Part shown: in pieces, positions 14,471-39,926 of the stretch
Numbering within the stretch: position 1 is the stretch's first letter
Layout of the letters: the number at the start of each line of letters is the position of its first letter
Assembly (NCBI GenBank): GCA_040954595.2
Contig: CM082586.2
Location: 558,001 to 622,000, forward strand
Direction of reading: 5' to 3'
Length of the DNA stretch: 64,000 nt
From: Balanoglossus misakiensis
Lineage: Eukaryota > Hemichordata
The notes under the pieces: model-generated
Told to the model about the DNA's origin: nothing
What the model saw: the letters and a program-made list of their open reading frames with translations, nothing else
Database searches by the model: none
Position numbers and translations under genes: made by a program

Positions 14471-14750
14471 TTCCTTTCTGCGTTTCTTTATATATATACA
14501 CAAAAATACAACGGAACTGTCCGAGTAGATGGCGCTATCACAAATTGCAAGCTCCCAGCTGAGTGCCTGCAGTCAGGTGACCTACACGTGACCTATGTTG
14601 TCCTTTCCTGGGTTTGTTTACCGCCCTCTATGGGCGCTTCTTTTGTTTTACCCGGAAGGAGGATATCTCAGAAAACCACGTTCAGTCTCACGCGAGTACA
14701 GTTTCAATGACGTCAGTCTCATAACAAGTCAATATGGCGGAGATTTTGTG
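14470..14750. promoter_or_regulatory. Probable bidirectional promoter, MEA1 / OXR1
   Basis: Lies between the 5' end of the minus-strand noncoding exon and the start of the OXR1 5'UTR. It is more GC- and CpG-rich than its surroundings, and carries a GGCGGA initiator-like block near 14734. No clear TATA box in a supported position. Confidence 0.35.
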
Positions 14751-15048
14751 GGGAAGGACGTATCCAATGTTCGTTAAATTTCCGTATTGAGATTTCCATC
14801 TCGGAACGGTGGATTTTAGCGTTCGCATTCACAAGCAAAATTCCACAGAGGAAACGTTTATCATTGCAGCATATTTTGCAGCTCCGGTCGAGAAGAACCT
14901 GATAAGAAGAAGTTCATACGAATCAATGGCAGTTGTGTTGTGATTTTGGACTCTGGTCAAAAACCACTGTTATTTAGGCTAATATCTGCGTAGCTTCGTG
15001 ATATCATCATTGAATATCAACACCGGGTCGTCGACTTATTCTGTTACC

Positions 15049-27157
<12,109 letters not shown>

Positions 27158-29840
27158 ACGCATGATGTGCTGTTGACAGACATCTCCTTGTGCTATCTGT
27201 GGACTGTCAAATAATTTGATAGTTACCAGTCTTTGCCGTGAAGAAAGATATTTATGTTGCTAACATCATTTAAAGTATAGTGCAGACAAGGGATAAGTTG
27301 ATTCAAAATATCAGGGAAGGGATCAAAACTGACGTACACTCAAGATGATCAAGTTTGATTCCACTCACATGCAACAACTCAGATGAATTCTGCAGAAGAG
27401 TAATTCTGCATAAATGTTGTCATACAACTTGAAATCATACTCGAGGCCAGCATTGTTATTGATAAATTGATTTAAATGTGGACATTTCTCTCGTCCACAA
27501 AAATATATGTTACTCATGGACAGGCAGCTGTAAGAAGTGAAGCATTAGACATATCAACATGCTTTCACAAGAAATTGGACTTCATAGACAATTGTCAGAA
27601 GATGAAGCGACTGTTTTTAAGAGGGCAGTATAAAGACTTATTTTTCCCTGATTTGCTTGAAATATGCAAAGGTTAACCCCACCCATATTGTGCATGATAG
27701 TTACGTAGATGGATTTGGTGTTAATTTCCTTCCCCTGTGCGCTGGGATATACATGGCTTGTGGGTCTGGGAATTGACCTGATTCTTAGCATGATGGTGTC
27801 ATAGATGCTAGCTTTTCTAGAATTCTAATCTAGTGTAAATGGATCCAGCCAATGGGTGCAGTGGTAATCATCAACTCTCACCTATGCAAGTTTAGCTACA
27901 GTTACTGTAGACTTCCCATTCACAGATGTTCATGTCGTGACCATATGAAAGAAGTGTTGATATCAATGGAATGCTGTATCACACAATTCTCATCACCCCC
28001 TTCTTCAGCACTAATTTGGTAAAACCCTTTTGTTACAAGGGTATGGTTGAACCCATGTACTTGGGAATGGGGGAGGATAAGGGTAAGGAAAAAGTTGGCA
28101 TCTGTTGGTGAGGTTTATCTTGGTGCTGTCACAGAAACTTCAAATGATCATGTGAAGTTCTCAACGCAGCAGTTCTGGAGAAGAGAATATATCCTCAGTT
28201 TGAACCAAACTTTTAGGGTCTTGAAAAAAAAACTCTTTACCATTCACAGGAACTGTTTTGAAAATAGAAAAGAAATACAGGTTCTTTAGAGATGATGAAC
28301 ATCCAACTTTTATTAATTTTTTTGCTAAATGTATTTACAGAAACTTAAACGTAACAAATTATTAGATGAGAGTTCCTGTCATTTTGGGAAATAATCAGTT
28401 TACTAGGTGCAATTCTTCTGTAAGATTTATGGAAAAAAGTTGAACATATTTCATTGGTCTACTTAAGTTAAACCTTTTTGAATTGAAACTAGCGCAAAGT
28501 TCCCAACCAATGCATGCAACACCTGAATGATATCAATATTGAAAATAACTCTAGTATTGCAAATTGTTCAGAGAATTCAAGTGTTTCCATGTGTTACTTC
28601 GTAGTCTCAGCAATGTGGCATAAAGGTTAGTCATATTTTTCCAGAATTGTAATATACCATGCTGTCCATAATACATGGATTGTATTTGTTCATGAAGATC
28701 AGAAATTAAAAAAAAAAGACAACTTTGAGGAACTCAAAAAGGGGTTTCATATCACATCCAAAATGTCAACATCACTGTCTGTGATTGACATTGTACTATT
28801 CGTTAATTCTTCCAATATCATTGAAGTACACAAAATGTACTTCTGGTGTAAATTTAAACTTCCAAAACTTTAACAGTTTCTGTGAAGGTCATAGAAATTT
28901 ACAAGAATGACTAAATTAGGTTGTAAATTTTCCAATTTTTGTGAAAGTAGTTTATTTCTAGTTGTAGGTCCCAGTACTTTTTCAATACAAGTGTGTCTAT
29001 TTCAGGGACAAGCGAAAAAAAGTCATATTTGTTTTGTCTGTTTTGTTATTATTGACAGAGTGTGCTAAGTTGTGTTGCTCTGTTAGTTTACTGTGTAAAC
29101 ACTGTAACAGTCACATGTCCACATTCTGGCAAATGTTGTTGCTCAGACTTTGGGGGAAATGTTGATGTGTAACTGTCAGCATTTAGAGTAATGTCGCCTC
29201 AGGGCATTTATTGACAACTTTTGTAGAAATGCATAGTGTTGAAATTTACTTGTGGAGCCCAGTAGAGACATAATATGAGGGAGGTTTGTTTGTAGAAGTG
29301 AGAATGATATCAGAAACAAAAGGTGTTCAGTAAAGTTTTCAAAGTTGTAGCAGAAAAAATAAGCCCATGATAGTTATAGCTCCTCTGTCTTGTATAAGGC
29401 CAAACCAAAAGAAAATGATGGGGCTTTTCCAAAATACTAAAATAAATGAGGTGATGTAAGATTATATGCCCTCACTATGGATAGATCAGTATTTACCTGT
29501 TTTATAGAAAGCTGAATGTGTAATTTAAAAATATCAAAAGACATTTGTGTTCATAGGTCCTAAGTGAAATGACATTTTGAATGAGTATGTGGAAGTGCAC
29601 CCTCTTGTGAAAGAATCCTCAATAATGTTACTCTAACAGGTGCTAGGCTTTGGTTCAATGTCAGGAGAAATATTCCAATGTTTTGTCAAGTGCTGTATAT
29701 GAAATTGCCAAGCTATTTAGTATGGAACTTGTGTTTAAAGGATTACTGCAGTGATGTGTTGACAATAGCTGAGTATATACTCCCAGTTATTCTGTGATCT
29801 GGACAGTATCCTATTGTAAATAAAATTCTGTTCAAGCTGA
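27158..29840 (+). other. Probable long 3'UTR of OXR1/NCOA7
   Basis: Contains no other coding exon that can be supported on either strand. The canonical AATAAA at 29819-29824 is a plausible end, giving about 2.7 kb of 3'UTR. Earlier non-consensus signals may also be used. Confidence 0.4.
29819..29824 (+). terminator. Candidate OXR1 poly(A) signal
   Basis: AATAAA about 200 bp before the convergent stop codon of the CARD/death-domain gene. Confidence 0.4.
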
Positions 29841-30021
29841 GTGAGAACCACTGAGTTTTTCTGATCATGCGATAGAGTCTGGACAGCGCTGAAACATCTG
29901 GTTAACAACATGGAAATAGAAAGTAGTTCTGCACTGCGTTGTTTGCAGTGTAGCTGCTGGGTTATTCCTGGTTCTGGTTGGAACCACAAAAGAAGTGATA
30001 GATATTTTAGGATTCAAATGT

Positions 30022-30779
30022 TCATGACAGCCATGGTTGTGATGATGTCATTGAATGAAACACTTCATCAGCTTTAAGGTTCAACTCCAAACACTTCAAG
30101 CAGTTGATCAGAACTTCCCAAGTTGCACTGCGGTTATTCAACATCCTCCAGGCTGTTAGCATGGCAATGGCTTGTCTCTCACTGTTGCCATAGTGATCTG
30201 CACTCACTGCGTCCATTTTGTTCAATGGAACTCCTAGAACTAAACCGACTTGATAGAAATCCGTTGATATTATTTTAGCAATGAATACCAACTTGTCGTC
30301 TGGTATAATATCTGGAATGACAAATGTGCAAAACATGTTACACACAACAGATAAATCATCTTTAAAGAATGTTGTGTACTTGCATGAATATTTATAAATG
30401 TAATCTTGAAAAGAGAATGTATACCTTTCAATATCCCAGCTCTGTGACAAATTTCACTGTCTGTGACATCATGGTCTGTGCATTGTACTGGTCTTTGAGA
30501 TTCGACGGTTTCGGTCAAGACGTTAACAAGATGGTTTTGTTTAGATCCAACTTTCAAACTTTTCACCAAAGCTCTGAATGCATCATCACCTCCACAAAGT
30601 AGTAACTCCAGCAATCTCTGATTTTTGTCTGTCTTGGTTTTATTTCCCGTGTTTTTGATGTCTGACACCATATCCAGTGTGAGAGCGCCCTCCTGAACAA
30701 GATATGGGAGCACATAATCTGTGTTGATCTCCTCCAATAGTTGTACGTAGTTTCTTTCAATTATCTGGCGTTGTGTCAT
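30022..30779 (-). CDS. CARD plus death-domain adaptor, RAIDD/CRADD-like
   Basis: Two coding exons, 30425-30779 and 30022-30311, joined in phase 1 (AAAG|gtatac ... ttccag|AT), give 214 aa. Residues about 5-90 look like a CARD (VLPYLVQEGALTLDMV, then a KNQRLLELLLCGGDDAFRA helix pair). Residues about 120-205 are a death domain (FIAKIISTDFYQVGLVLGV, MLTAWRM, ATWEVLINCLK). CARD followed by DD in about 200 aa is the architecture of RAIDD/CRADD, which links PIDD to caspase-2, and this is my preferred reading; orthology is not shown. The gene is convergent with OXR1 and divergent from the coiled-coil/DD gene at 31886. A noncoding exon precedes it. Confidence 0.82.
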
Positions 30780-30944
30780 AGTGAAACTTTAACGAAAGAG
30801 ATAATTTACTTTACAGATATGTTGATATAAATGGCTGATCAAAGGCAAGAACAATATTGCTGACACTTCTCTATACATTTGAAAAGTTGTTTTTCTCGAA
30901 TGTGTAAAAAAAGTTTAGAAAAACAAGGGTTATGCCATACTCAC

Positions 30945-31330
30945 CTGGTAGGCCAATCCGTTTCCTCCAGGCGTCTATTTCCAATTGAGAAAGACCTCGG
31001 CAAACTGGTCCGAAATCAGTCACGTCTAAGTATGGAAATAAGTGCCTTGAATTGTTCTGTGCGCCTTGTGTAGAACTAAAATACCAAAACTTTATCTTGA
31101 CGCTGTAGATACCTTCCAAGACGGGACTTCCCGACGATTGCCACATAATATTACTGGGTGGAATGGTATATGATATGTTACTTTGTATTGGCCATGTGTA
31201 AAAGAGACACGTGCTTTTTTTGTGGTGCAGCAATACAATCCTACCATGGCATCGCCTATTGTCAATTGACCGAATAGCTAAACAGGAGCTGTAGTATTGT
31301 AACCAGGGGTAACAGCACAAGATCAAAAAC
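30945..31330 (-). other. Noncoding first exon of the CARD/DD gene
   Basis: Ends in a consensus donor on the minus strand (CTACCAG|gtgagta). The matching acceptor is gttaaag just before the ATG at 30779. The open frame across this exon meets a stop right after the join, so it is read as 5'UTR. The upstream limit is approximate. Confidence 0.45.
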
Positions 31331-31885
31331 AGAACACAAATCTCATTTTTCGGCTTGTGTATTCTACAAAGAGTTAAATTTAAGTGTTATCGCCAGGGTT
31401 GACATTTATTTTAAATCACTTGAAAACGTCTTTTTGGGTCATGACGTATGTTTGGAATATAAATTGGTCAGGGTTATTTCTGATAGAAATGTGACGTCAG
31501 AGACCAGGAGAAAGTATCCCATATCTCAAGAAATTGATATGTTTAGCTTTTTGAAGTGAAGCGCTTCTGAAAGGCAAGCCACTGTATAGGGTCGAAGATA
31601 TCGGTTAGAAACAATAACACGTCTCGATTCAGTTTGTGTTGAAAGTAAAGACTATGCACATTTGTGTAGGATAATGTTACGTGGTCCCTTAATGCTATAT
31701 GAGTACGTCTTGGAGTTTAGTATACCGGTTAAAGTGTTATGAAATACCAGTTTCGGTAAAGTGGTGAACTGCCCTGATTTGAAAGATCACTAAATGTTTG
31801 TGGACTTGTGTAGGTGTAAATAAGTGCGAACTGTTCCGTTAAAAGTGCAACTTGCCTCTGTTTGGTGAAGATACCTAAAGATAAA
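31330..31885. promoter_or_regulatory. Shared promoter region of two divergent death-domain genes
   Basis: About 550 bp between the 5' exon of the minus-strand CARD/DD gene and the ATG of the plus-strand coiled-coil/DD gene. No TATA box in a supported position was recognised. Confidence 0.35.
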
Positions 31886-32918
31886 ATGTCCCGACCACGA
31901 AAGAACCCTCGTCACATAACAGGAACTGTCACCAGGACAACGCTTGAGGAGAAAATTCTAAGGAAACTGGACAAAATTGACGCAGAGATGAGTGAAATGA
32001 AAGAATTTAAGGAGGCCATGACTTGTAAGCTTGAACAGTTTGAAGATCATTTGGATAAAATGGCTCGTCAACTGAAGGGACTCGCCAACAAGGTCGAAGA
32101 GACAACCAAGTTCGGTGTGAAACTGGAAAACTTCGAAAAACAAACCACCAAACGGATCAACGATGACATATCGGACACCAAGGTGAAACTTGGCAACGTG
32201 GAAGAATTTATTCAGAAAGAAATTTGCAATAAACTGCAAAAACTTGATTTGAAGATTTCGACCACAGACTGGTCATTGAGGGCGGACATTGAGAGAATGG
32301 AAGATAGTTTGACCGGAGTACCGATGTTGAGAAGCTCGTTAGAAAACCTACGGAAGTTTGTTGATAATAAACTGCAGACTGTGAATTCTGAATTGAATAA
32401 ACTAAGAGCTGATATGAGGGCAGAACAGAAGAAATCACAACTAAATGAAGTCTCCGGTAGGTTTCATTTTGGGCGTTTTTCAACCATTAGTTCTCGACAG
32501 GGTGTTCTTCTTACAAGGCCTCATTAAACTTGAACTTTACAAGTGGACATTTTATTTCCCAGGTACAATTATGGTGCGTGGCCAATCAGCTGGCTGGACC
32601 AGTAAAATAGGCGGCAGTGCTGGAAATAACACCATCACCGACCATGCAGTATGTGACCGGGATCTGGCACACATCTGTTCAGTGATTGCATCCGAATATT
32701 ATCGCGTCGGACTTGAATTGGGACTTAGTACAGAGATGCTTTGTCGGTGTTCAGCTAAATCCAGGGATGACAACTACAGAAAGACGATTGAAATGCTGAA
32801 AATGTGGAAAATGAAGGAATCGAAAAACGCTTCTTGGGGAAGATTAAGGACAGCGTTGACAAAACTTGATTTAACGGATATGGTGACTGCATTGAATGAT
32901 CGATTCCCAAATATCTAA
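31886..32918 (+). CDS. Coiled-coil plus death-domain protein
   Basis: Two coding exons, 31886-32456 and 32563-32918, joined in phase 1 (CTCCG|gtaggt ... tcccag|GT), give 308 aa. I take the ATG at 31886 (MSRPRKN); the open frame continues upstream without an ATG. Residues about 25-185 are a long charged coiled coil (LEEKILRKLDKIDAEMSEMKE, one block among several heptads). A Gly/Thr/Asn linker follows, then a death domain at about 215-305 (LAHICSVIASEYYRVGLELGL, MLKMWKM, ASWGRLRTALTKL). The DD pattern (S/A-S-E/D-YY-VGLELG) resembles that of the neighbouring CARD/DD protein, which suggests local duplication. It probably self-assembles through the coil and signals through the DD; no partner can be named. 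Confidence 0.82.
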
Positions 32919-32989
32919 AATGTATCTATAAAATTCAAAAATGTCATCGTGACTTCGAATTTTGTCTCGTGTAATATTATTAAAATAAT

Positions 32990-35900
32990 CTACGGGTATT
33001 GAACAGATATTGAAAAATGCCACGGTACTTAACCGGAAGTACAAGAGAAACAAACTACCGGAAGAAACAAAAGACGGTAACATCAAGGCGTTGAGGGCGC
33101 CTGGCAATCACACAGGTGGTTGAACCACGCCCAAGGAGACAAAAATATTTCTTTGTCCGTGGTTGAATCTAAAACGAGGACGCCCTATGTCGTACATCCA
33201 TGCCTATAAGCTAAGGGTAGTATGCGCTCTAGTTGGCATAAAAGACTCCTGAAAAAAATTAACAATTGAGACACAGGACCACCAGAAAATGCCAGTAGGG
33301 TGGGCCATGTACCCATAGGTGAGAGATGCCATATGAACTCCAAACCTGGGTAGGCCTACTTTGTTTGGAGGTATATATGCACAACGTGTCGAGCTGATCT
33401 GTGGACATGTTTACATCTCTGCATTCTGATATGATTATTCAGAATACGTAAGCATGCTACAAAGGATTTTATCAAGTTTATATACCTACACATTGCCTGT
33501 GCAAATAGTGTGATCTAACTAACTGTGCTATATATACATAATACACACAGTTGCCGGCTGATAGTAAATAAGAGATGTGTCAATTTTGTTTTAAAAAACA
33601 CCAGTTCTGAAATACTGGTATTTATACAGTTTGTTCAAAATACATGTACGGATATTTTGGGAATTGATAAAAACAAATACACAATGGGTATTATATAAAA
33701 ATTAACGCATCATTTCATCACACTATGATTTTTAAAGGCATGAAAGCAGGTGGTCGGTCTATTTGTTGTCACCTAAGGGTATTTTTTGAAGTTTTTGCAT
33801 TAACCTAAGGACGCTTCCACGGTTCACCTCTCACGCAAGCTATAATTCCTAGGCCCATTGTGTCGATATTACTCCAAACATGGCCGCCTTGTGACCCTAA
33901 CTAAGAAGCCATTACGGACTGACACACCAAACCATTATTAGACTTCTGCAGGTTTTCGTTTCCCCAATGCGACAAGCACCTCTTTAAATAACACTGTCAA
34001 CCGGTTTGTTGGTTGTAGTTAATGTACTCCGTGATCAAGCGATAGTCTGCTTGTCTGGTTGTTATGGACGCTATGTGGGGTTCACACAATGGCTGTCTGT
34101 GATTGTAAAAAGTGTTTCACTGCTCAGATTGTTTGAGGTAAGTGTCAATTACCATTTCCAGTCAAATCTCGCTCTCGTCTGGTTTCATAACAAGTCTTGT
34201 CGCATAAGGAGATATTTTCCTATTTATTTATGAAAACAGAAAAAGGACTCTTTTGTGCGAAGAGAAGTTGGATTCTTTGCAGACGAACATTGTTTCCTGA
34301 ATGGAGTACAAATCACCTGCCACAAATTTCCGTCCATTTCCATTCATACTCCCGAGTCAAATTAAAGTTAAAATAAATTTTTAAAATCTCCGTATTTTTT
34401 TAATTGACAAACTACTTGTAAAACACGAGTCCGTTCATGAACAAATTGTATTTGACTAACAACAAGTAAAATATCAACGTAACAATAGATTTGAAGACAG
34501 TGGGCCTACTGAGATTTTGTTTATATTTCGATGTCTAATCCTGATGGTTGTGGATAATTTGTGGGCTTCCTATCGCCTTCCCCGATAACCCTTCAATTGG
34601 TGATTGCATAAAAATCTCGATTGCGTTCCTTATATTCACTCCATGTACCGAGAGAGACAACCTAGAGGTTTTAAATGCTAAGATACAACGTGTATTTTTG
34701 TTGGCGATCACAGAGAACAAAGAGTTTCCACCGTGGTTTGACTTCCTTTGAATTAACCATAAACAATGGGCTTACAAAGCATTGAGAAGTTCATAAAAAG
34801 TTCACCAGATCCCCGCCCGTAAAATACTCCAGACTGTTTTGTCTTTTTATTCTCTATTTACAAGATATTTTCTGTTTTCTTTTCTTTATGACCTCTTTCT
34901 CAATGAGGGTGTTGGTCCCCTTTTTAACAAAGCGTGAATAATATTGGCCTCGGTCCAAGAATTTCACCAGTATTTGGGTACATTGCATTTTGAGCACCCG
35001 AGGTTTGTCTCTGTGACGTCACGCATTGTCTGGCGCTGTTCAAGGCTTTAGGCTGTGGGTGAGTCGACAATTCTGTCGAGATTACCTTGTCAAGAAAGAA
35101 TGAATGAGACTAGTCTTAGCTGTAAAGTTGTACTATGAAGAGATTGTTGCACTCTGCAGAAATATATTACGTGGCTTAGTTTTCAACAAACCTGTGAAGA
35201 CGGATTGTGAACAAAGTCTGTAGACATAGAGTGATGTGGTATGCGAAACGGGCACGCAAAGACACGCACTGGTTATCACTCAGCGTGGCTTTACACAGAA
35301 CAGAATCAGAGACGCGTGACAAAGACCAGAGGTTGACGGGACATGCTTAAAGATACAATGTCAAAATAGTCTGTAATATAAGGGCAGCGCGTTGGACTGA
35401 CTTATTTGGAGTTGACGCGGCAGGGTTAGCGAAGCAAGAAAGTGACTTTTAAAAGTCAGAAAATGGACCAAAAGTGAAGATATATCTGACACCATAGAGT
35501 CTGGAGTTTTTATGAAGCTTCATAACTTAGTTCAGTAATGCCAGTATTGTATAGGTTTCAGAGGAATCTGAACAGCGTTGTTTCGTTGCCATTCTTCGAA
35601 CAAAAGAGCACTGTTATTAAATCGAGTGGAGTCATTCACAAGTTATTGAAACACTTGATGAGATTAGCAATTAGACACCTGTCTTTAATGACCTTACGTG
35701 GGTCAAGGTCAAGGTCAAGACAGTCGGGGTCTTTTTGCGACACTCAATAAGGGTCACTTGACACACGTGCATCCCTGGAGTTCATTTGTCGGTCCCACAA
35801 TGCATTGCGCGCTTCACACTGGTTGTCAGTGCAGACGAACATCCCGGACACCCACAATATTTGTAATTTCATCGACCATATCTTATGAATTGCGAGTATT

Positions 35901-36700
35901 AGGGAACGCGTCGTTGCTGCGGAACAAGACGTTTTATAACTGCATGTTGTATGTAGACACACAAAACCGTGAGAAGCGACCACTGCAAAACTTGAAAGGT
36001 CTGTATTGTTACATGTACTCCTATACACGGGCTTGTCGTATAACATGTTCTGTGTTCTTACGTCAGAGTTGCGGACAAACATTATACTCCCGGGTCAAAG
36101 TAAATTGTCTGGCGCCTCTACGTTGCACACCTGTTCCAAGAGTGCATAGCGTAATTGACCAATCACAAGTGCTGTGATTTCAGGTGTGCGGAATTGACCA
36201 ATCGAAATTGTCGGTGCCTGAATTAACCAAATAATGACTATCGATCGATTGCCGCTATGTCGGTACGGTTGAAAAGTGTACACTGCCGACAAAAGTTCAT
36301 GATTGATTTCCGACAGAATAACAGTTTGAGTCTTATAGGATTGTTGGTTGAGGCTTTCTTTAACTTCACAATGATTTTAGTCACGGGTCGAGTACCGGGT
36401 AACTGTGTGTTAGGCTATTTTTAAGGTCTGTCGGACCAGAACTATGAATAGATCGACCTTGTGCTAGCAATGACCTTAATTGTGCTGCATAATACCGACA
36501 CCACTAAATGGATTGAGTAGTAGTCCCACAAAAGCCGGTGAAATCAAAATGCACGAGGTCAAGTTTATGTTTAACTATTTTGGGCTAGTGTGCGCTATTA
36601 GGGGTCATAGATAATTAGAACTCGCACATGTAGACGAAATTCGCACAAAGTGTCGTATCCACGGCCCCTTACTCGTCACCCGGTCACTTATTGCGTCATC
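32990..36700. other. Intergenic stretch, no coding gene seen
   Basis: Only short unsupported frames. It should hold the promoter and any noncoding 5' exons of the death-domain gene at 36770; none could be fixed. Confidence 0.35.
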
Positions 36701-36769
36701 GGTGTCTTTGTCTTTCAGGATCATTTTCTGTCGTTCTCTCAATCCAAAGTCTAAAGAAGATTTTACAAG

Positions 36770-39009
36770 ATGGGTGAAGACAAAGACGGTTCGCACAGCA
36801 AGGAAGCCATCGTTCAGAAAATCGTCCACGTTCTGCATCGAACACTTCAAGACGTTGAACAAGAGTATGTGTATTTTGCGAGACAACGGAACTATTTCAT
36901 CAACGCCATCAAACACAGAATCAACCCAGCAGGCAGTAATGAAGAGCGCCATCAATTCCGCGTCAAGTTAGGAGTGAAAACTCTAGGAGAAGTTCGCAAG
37001 CTTCTTTCTGTTGCATGGTCCTCCGATTCAGAAAACGGCAGCAGTGCCAACACACAGGGAGCCCTAGAGATGTTTCTCGATTTAACATACCAACTGAGTG
37101 AACTTCGCGAAAATTTGGATGAGAATTTACCCGATCATGCCAGACAGCACTGTCAGGCCGATTTGGATGAATGGAAACGCTTACTTTCTGACAACTACGA
37201 TTTGACATATCTTGATAAGGAGGAATCCACGCTCGACTTTGAAGATCGTCCCGGTTATTCTGGTCTGGTGAGTTTACTGCCTTGTGTGCTGGACACTGCA
37301 AATACAGTGTTTCAGATCTTAGGCGAACTCTACGGCGCGCGGAAGGACACACCTTACCGCCCTCAGTTGAAATCGAAATCCAAGGATCCGAACGTTCTGG
37401 AGGAAGAGATGGACGATGATGTTTTCGTAACTGCACAATCTGTTTTGACAAAAGACGACCAGAAAAATAAAATTGGGAACGAAAAAGAGCGAAAATTAAA
37501 GACTTATTCCTCCATACTTTCGCCAAGACAAGGCCGCACATTGCTTTCGCGAGAGAACAGAAAAGCGCCGCCAAAGGTAACACGCCGAGTGACCCGTCAA
37601 GTGACCCATCTATCTCCAAGAATCGTTACTAAGCAACCGACATTCATCAGTCGGGTAAAGGCACCGCTAACCGGGCTTCAAACTCGAAAATCGGGGAAAC
37701 TTCCTGTTCAAGCGACCTCTCAACAAAAGGAAAGACAATCGAAATATATATCTATGCAAGATTTTGTCATTTCTCCGACAAAGCAAGTCATATCGTCACC
37801 CAGAGCAACGACTCCATACCAGAGAGTGAAAAAGGAAGATTTTACAAGATTCCCAACTGTGGAAAAACAGAAATCTCTGAAGGGCATAGAAGATTATACA
37901 AATGTCCAAAAATCAGCGTTTAAATCTCAGCTTCCATATCTACGCAAACTCTACGGCATCGACAATGTTTCGCCGCGGCACGCCAAACTCTCAAGCCCAC
38001 CAATCGTCTCGCAAAGTTTTCCACGTCAAAGAGGCGGGAAGATGACGCATGTTCCTTTACATTCAAGTTTGGATCCAGCCCGACAAGATGCATATCCCAG
38101 AATGCAACGCGGACAGCAGCGGATATCAACTTCCTCCTTGGACTCACTCGACGCCGTCCCAGTCAGTGTCATTTATCATGGCAGTACTATTTACAATTAT
38201 CCTGGGGGTGAAGTGACGTCAGACATGGACCATACCACAAGAGCAATAAAACGAATAGAAGGTAAGGGTGGGCCTGTTTGTGAGTTTGTCATTTGGTTAC
38301 AATTAACTTCAGGTTTCTACATCAGAAAATGAAGTTCTGTAAATTGTGCATTTTGATGCTTGAGTGTCCATAACATGGTAGACATCTTACTTTTCAGAGA
38401 GGTTGCTTCCCCAGATGGATTCGCTGAAAGCCAAAATGAGGAAAGGAAATTTGAAACAAAGAGAAGATTCCAACATCATCAATACATTAGAAAACAGACT
38501 AAGAAAAATGGAAGATGAAATTGAAGACATCAAGACAAGACAATTGTTACATAATTACTATTTGCGAGGTTAGTAACCGCTGACAAGAGTTACATCAGTC
38601 TTGAAAAGTCCATCTTCCAGGAGCGCCTTTCGCGCTCCCCCATAGCAGGGTCGGGGAGCACCTTCAAACGACGGGGTTTTCCAGTCTACGATTATCTGTA
38701 GCAATATTTTTTATGATTTCAGATGTTTTGAAGACAGTTACAATCAAAGACTTGGACATCATCAAAGACCATGTTGCCTACAAAGATATCATTGAACTTG
38801 GAGTTAAACTTGGACTATCGGAAGTTGATGTGGAGGATGTGAAAGAGGAAACAAACAAACCCAGAGAACAAGTCCTTCAGATGCTGTTGTCATGGAGAAA
38901 CAAGCTAGGGAAGTCAGCCACGTTGGATTTGATTATCGAAGCTCTCATTTCTATCAAACGCAGGGAGACTGCAAATAGTATAATTATGGATATGAAGAAT
39001 AGGAGCTAA
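36770..39009 (+). CDS. Death-domain protein with long uncharacterised N-terminus
   Basis: Three coding exons, 36770-38261, 38398-38568 and 38723-39009, all joined in phase 1, give 649 aa. Residues 1-200 are mostly helical (KIVHVLHRTLQDVEQEY; LFLDLT-like helices) and match no family I recognise. Residues about 205-490 are basic, Ser/Thr/Pro-rich and probably disordered. Exon 2 (498-554) is a coiled coil (LENRLRKMEDEIEDIK). Exon 3 (555-649) is a death domain (DLDIIKDHVAYKDIIELGVKLGL, MLLSWRNKLGKSATLDLIIEAL). Third DD gene in 9 kb. Poly(A) signal AATAAA at 39921. A broken inverted copy of its tail lies at 51.0-51.6 kb. Death-domain call firm; the role is unknown. Confidence 0.85.
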
Positions 39010-39920
39010 CATCACCCACATAAAAATGGTTTGATCCTACAAACCCTATGTTTGGCATAAGAAAAGATGGGCATTGTAATCATTTTATTCCATCGAAAAA
39101 AGCCAGTAATCTCCAAATCAAAAAACAAATCGCAGGTGATTATTTTTTAGTAATTTTTGAAAATTTAAAGATTTTTTTTACATTTTTATACAATTCAAGG
39201 TGCAAACCATTTAAACGCATCTACTCTTTTTGACATTAGTATTTTGTTCATTTTAATATTGACAGATTTAATGTACAAATGATATAAAGTTAATAGACAT
39301 TGATTAGGGGAAAGCATACACATGGAATCAAGGAATTTATGTTTTTGTCAAAATGTGACGTCACATCAGTCGTTCCATTCATATAAGTTGATATATTTAT
39401 TTTGTGAAGTGTTCAATAACCACTAGATTTCCAAACTTTGAGAAAAAGCTTCATTTGCATAACAATACTCTGCGTTACAACTGATGAAACTGTCAAATCA
39501 ACCTGTATTGTTTTCATTGTGTGTTTCAATTTAACTGAACTGTGTTCTTCCAAAAGAAATGCATCTCTCGAAACAAACAATACTTTTGCAAGACTTAGTT
39601 TGGTGCTACAGCTTAGATATATTCTCCCGAGTGAAAATTGGTGGACACTTAAAGTACAGAAGACGTGGGCACAGAAATATGAGAACAACTCACTCCTGTA
39701 ATTCAAAGATTATGAAACTCAGATATACACAACTTTAATGTTTGTTTTAAATATTGACTTCATATAATTTACAGATGTTTTTTGTGGAAACTGGAGGAAA
39801 GTCTTTACATGTATATTTTGTGTGACATGTTGTTTTAAAAATCCAAAACAGTACTTATTGACAACTTCCATGTTTGTAGATTTTCAATCACAAACGGTTT
39901 ATGTACGATGAATTGTATTT

Positions 39921-39926
39921 AATAAA
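39921..39926 (+). terminator. Candidate poly(A) signal of the 649-aa DD gene
   Basis: AATAAA 0.9 kb after the stop codon, before the repeated element that starts near 40080. Confidence 0.4.

Noticed and set aside
30945-31326. Open frame across the first exon of the CARD/DD gene
   Set aside because: Joining it to the next exon gives a stop within three codons, and the sequence matches no domain; treated as 5'UTR.
38615-38665. GC-rich hairpin GGAGCGC-CTTTC-GCGCTCC in a DD-gene intron
   Set aside because: A 7-bp stem without flanking duplication or terminal repeats is too little to call an element.
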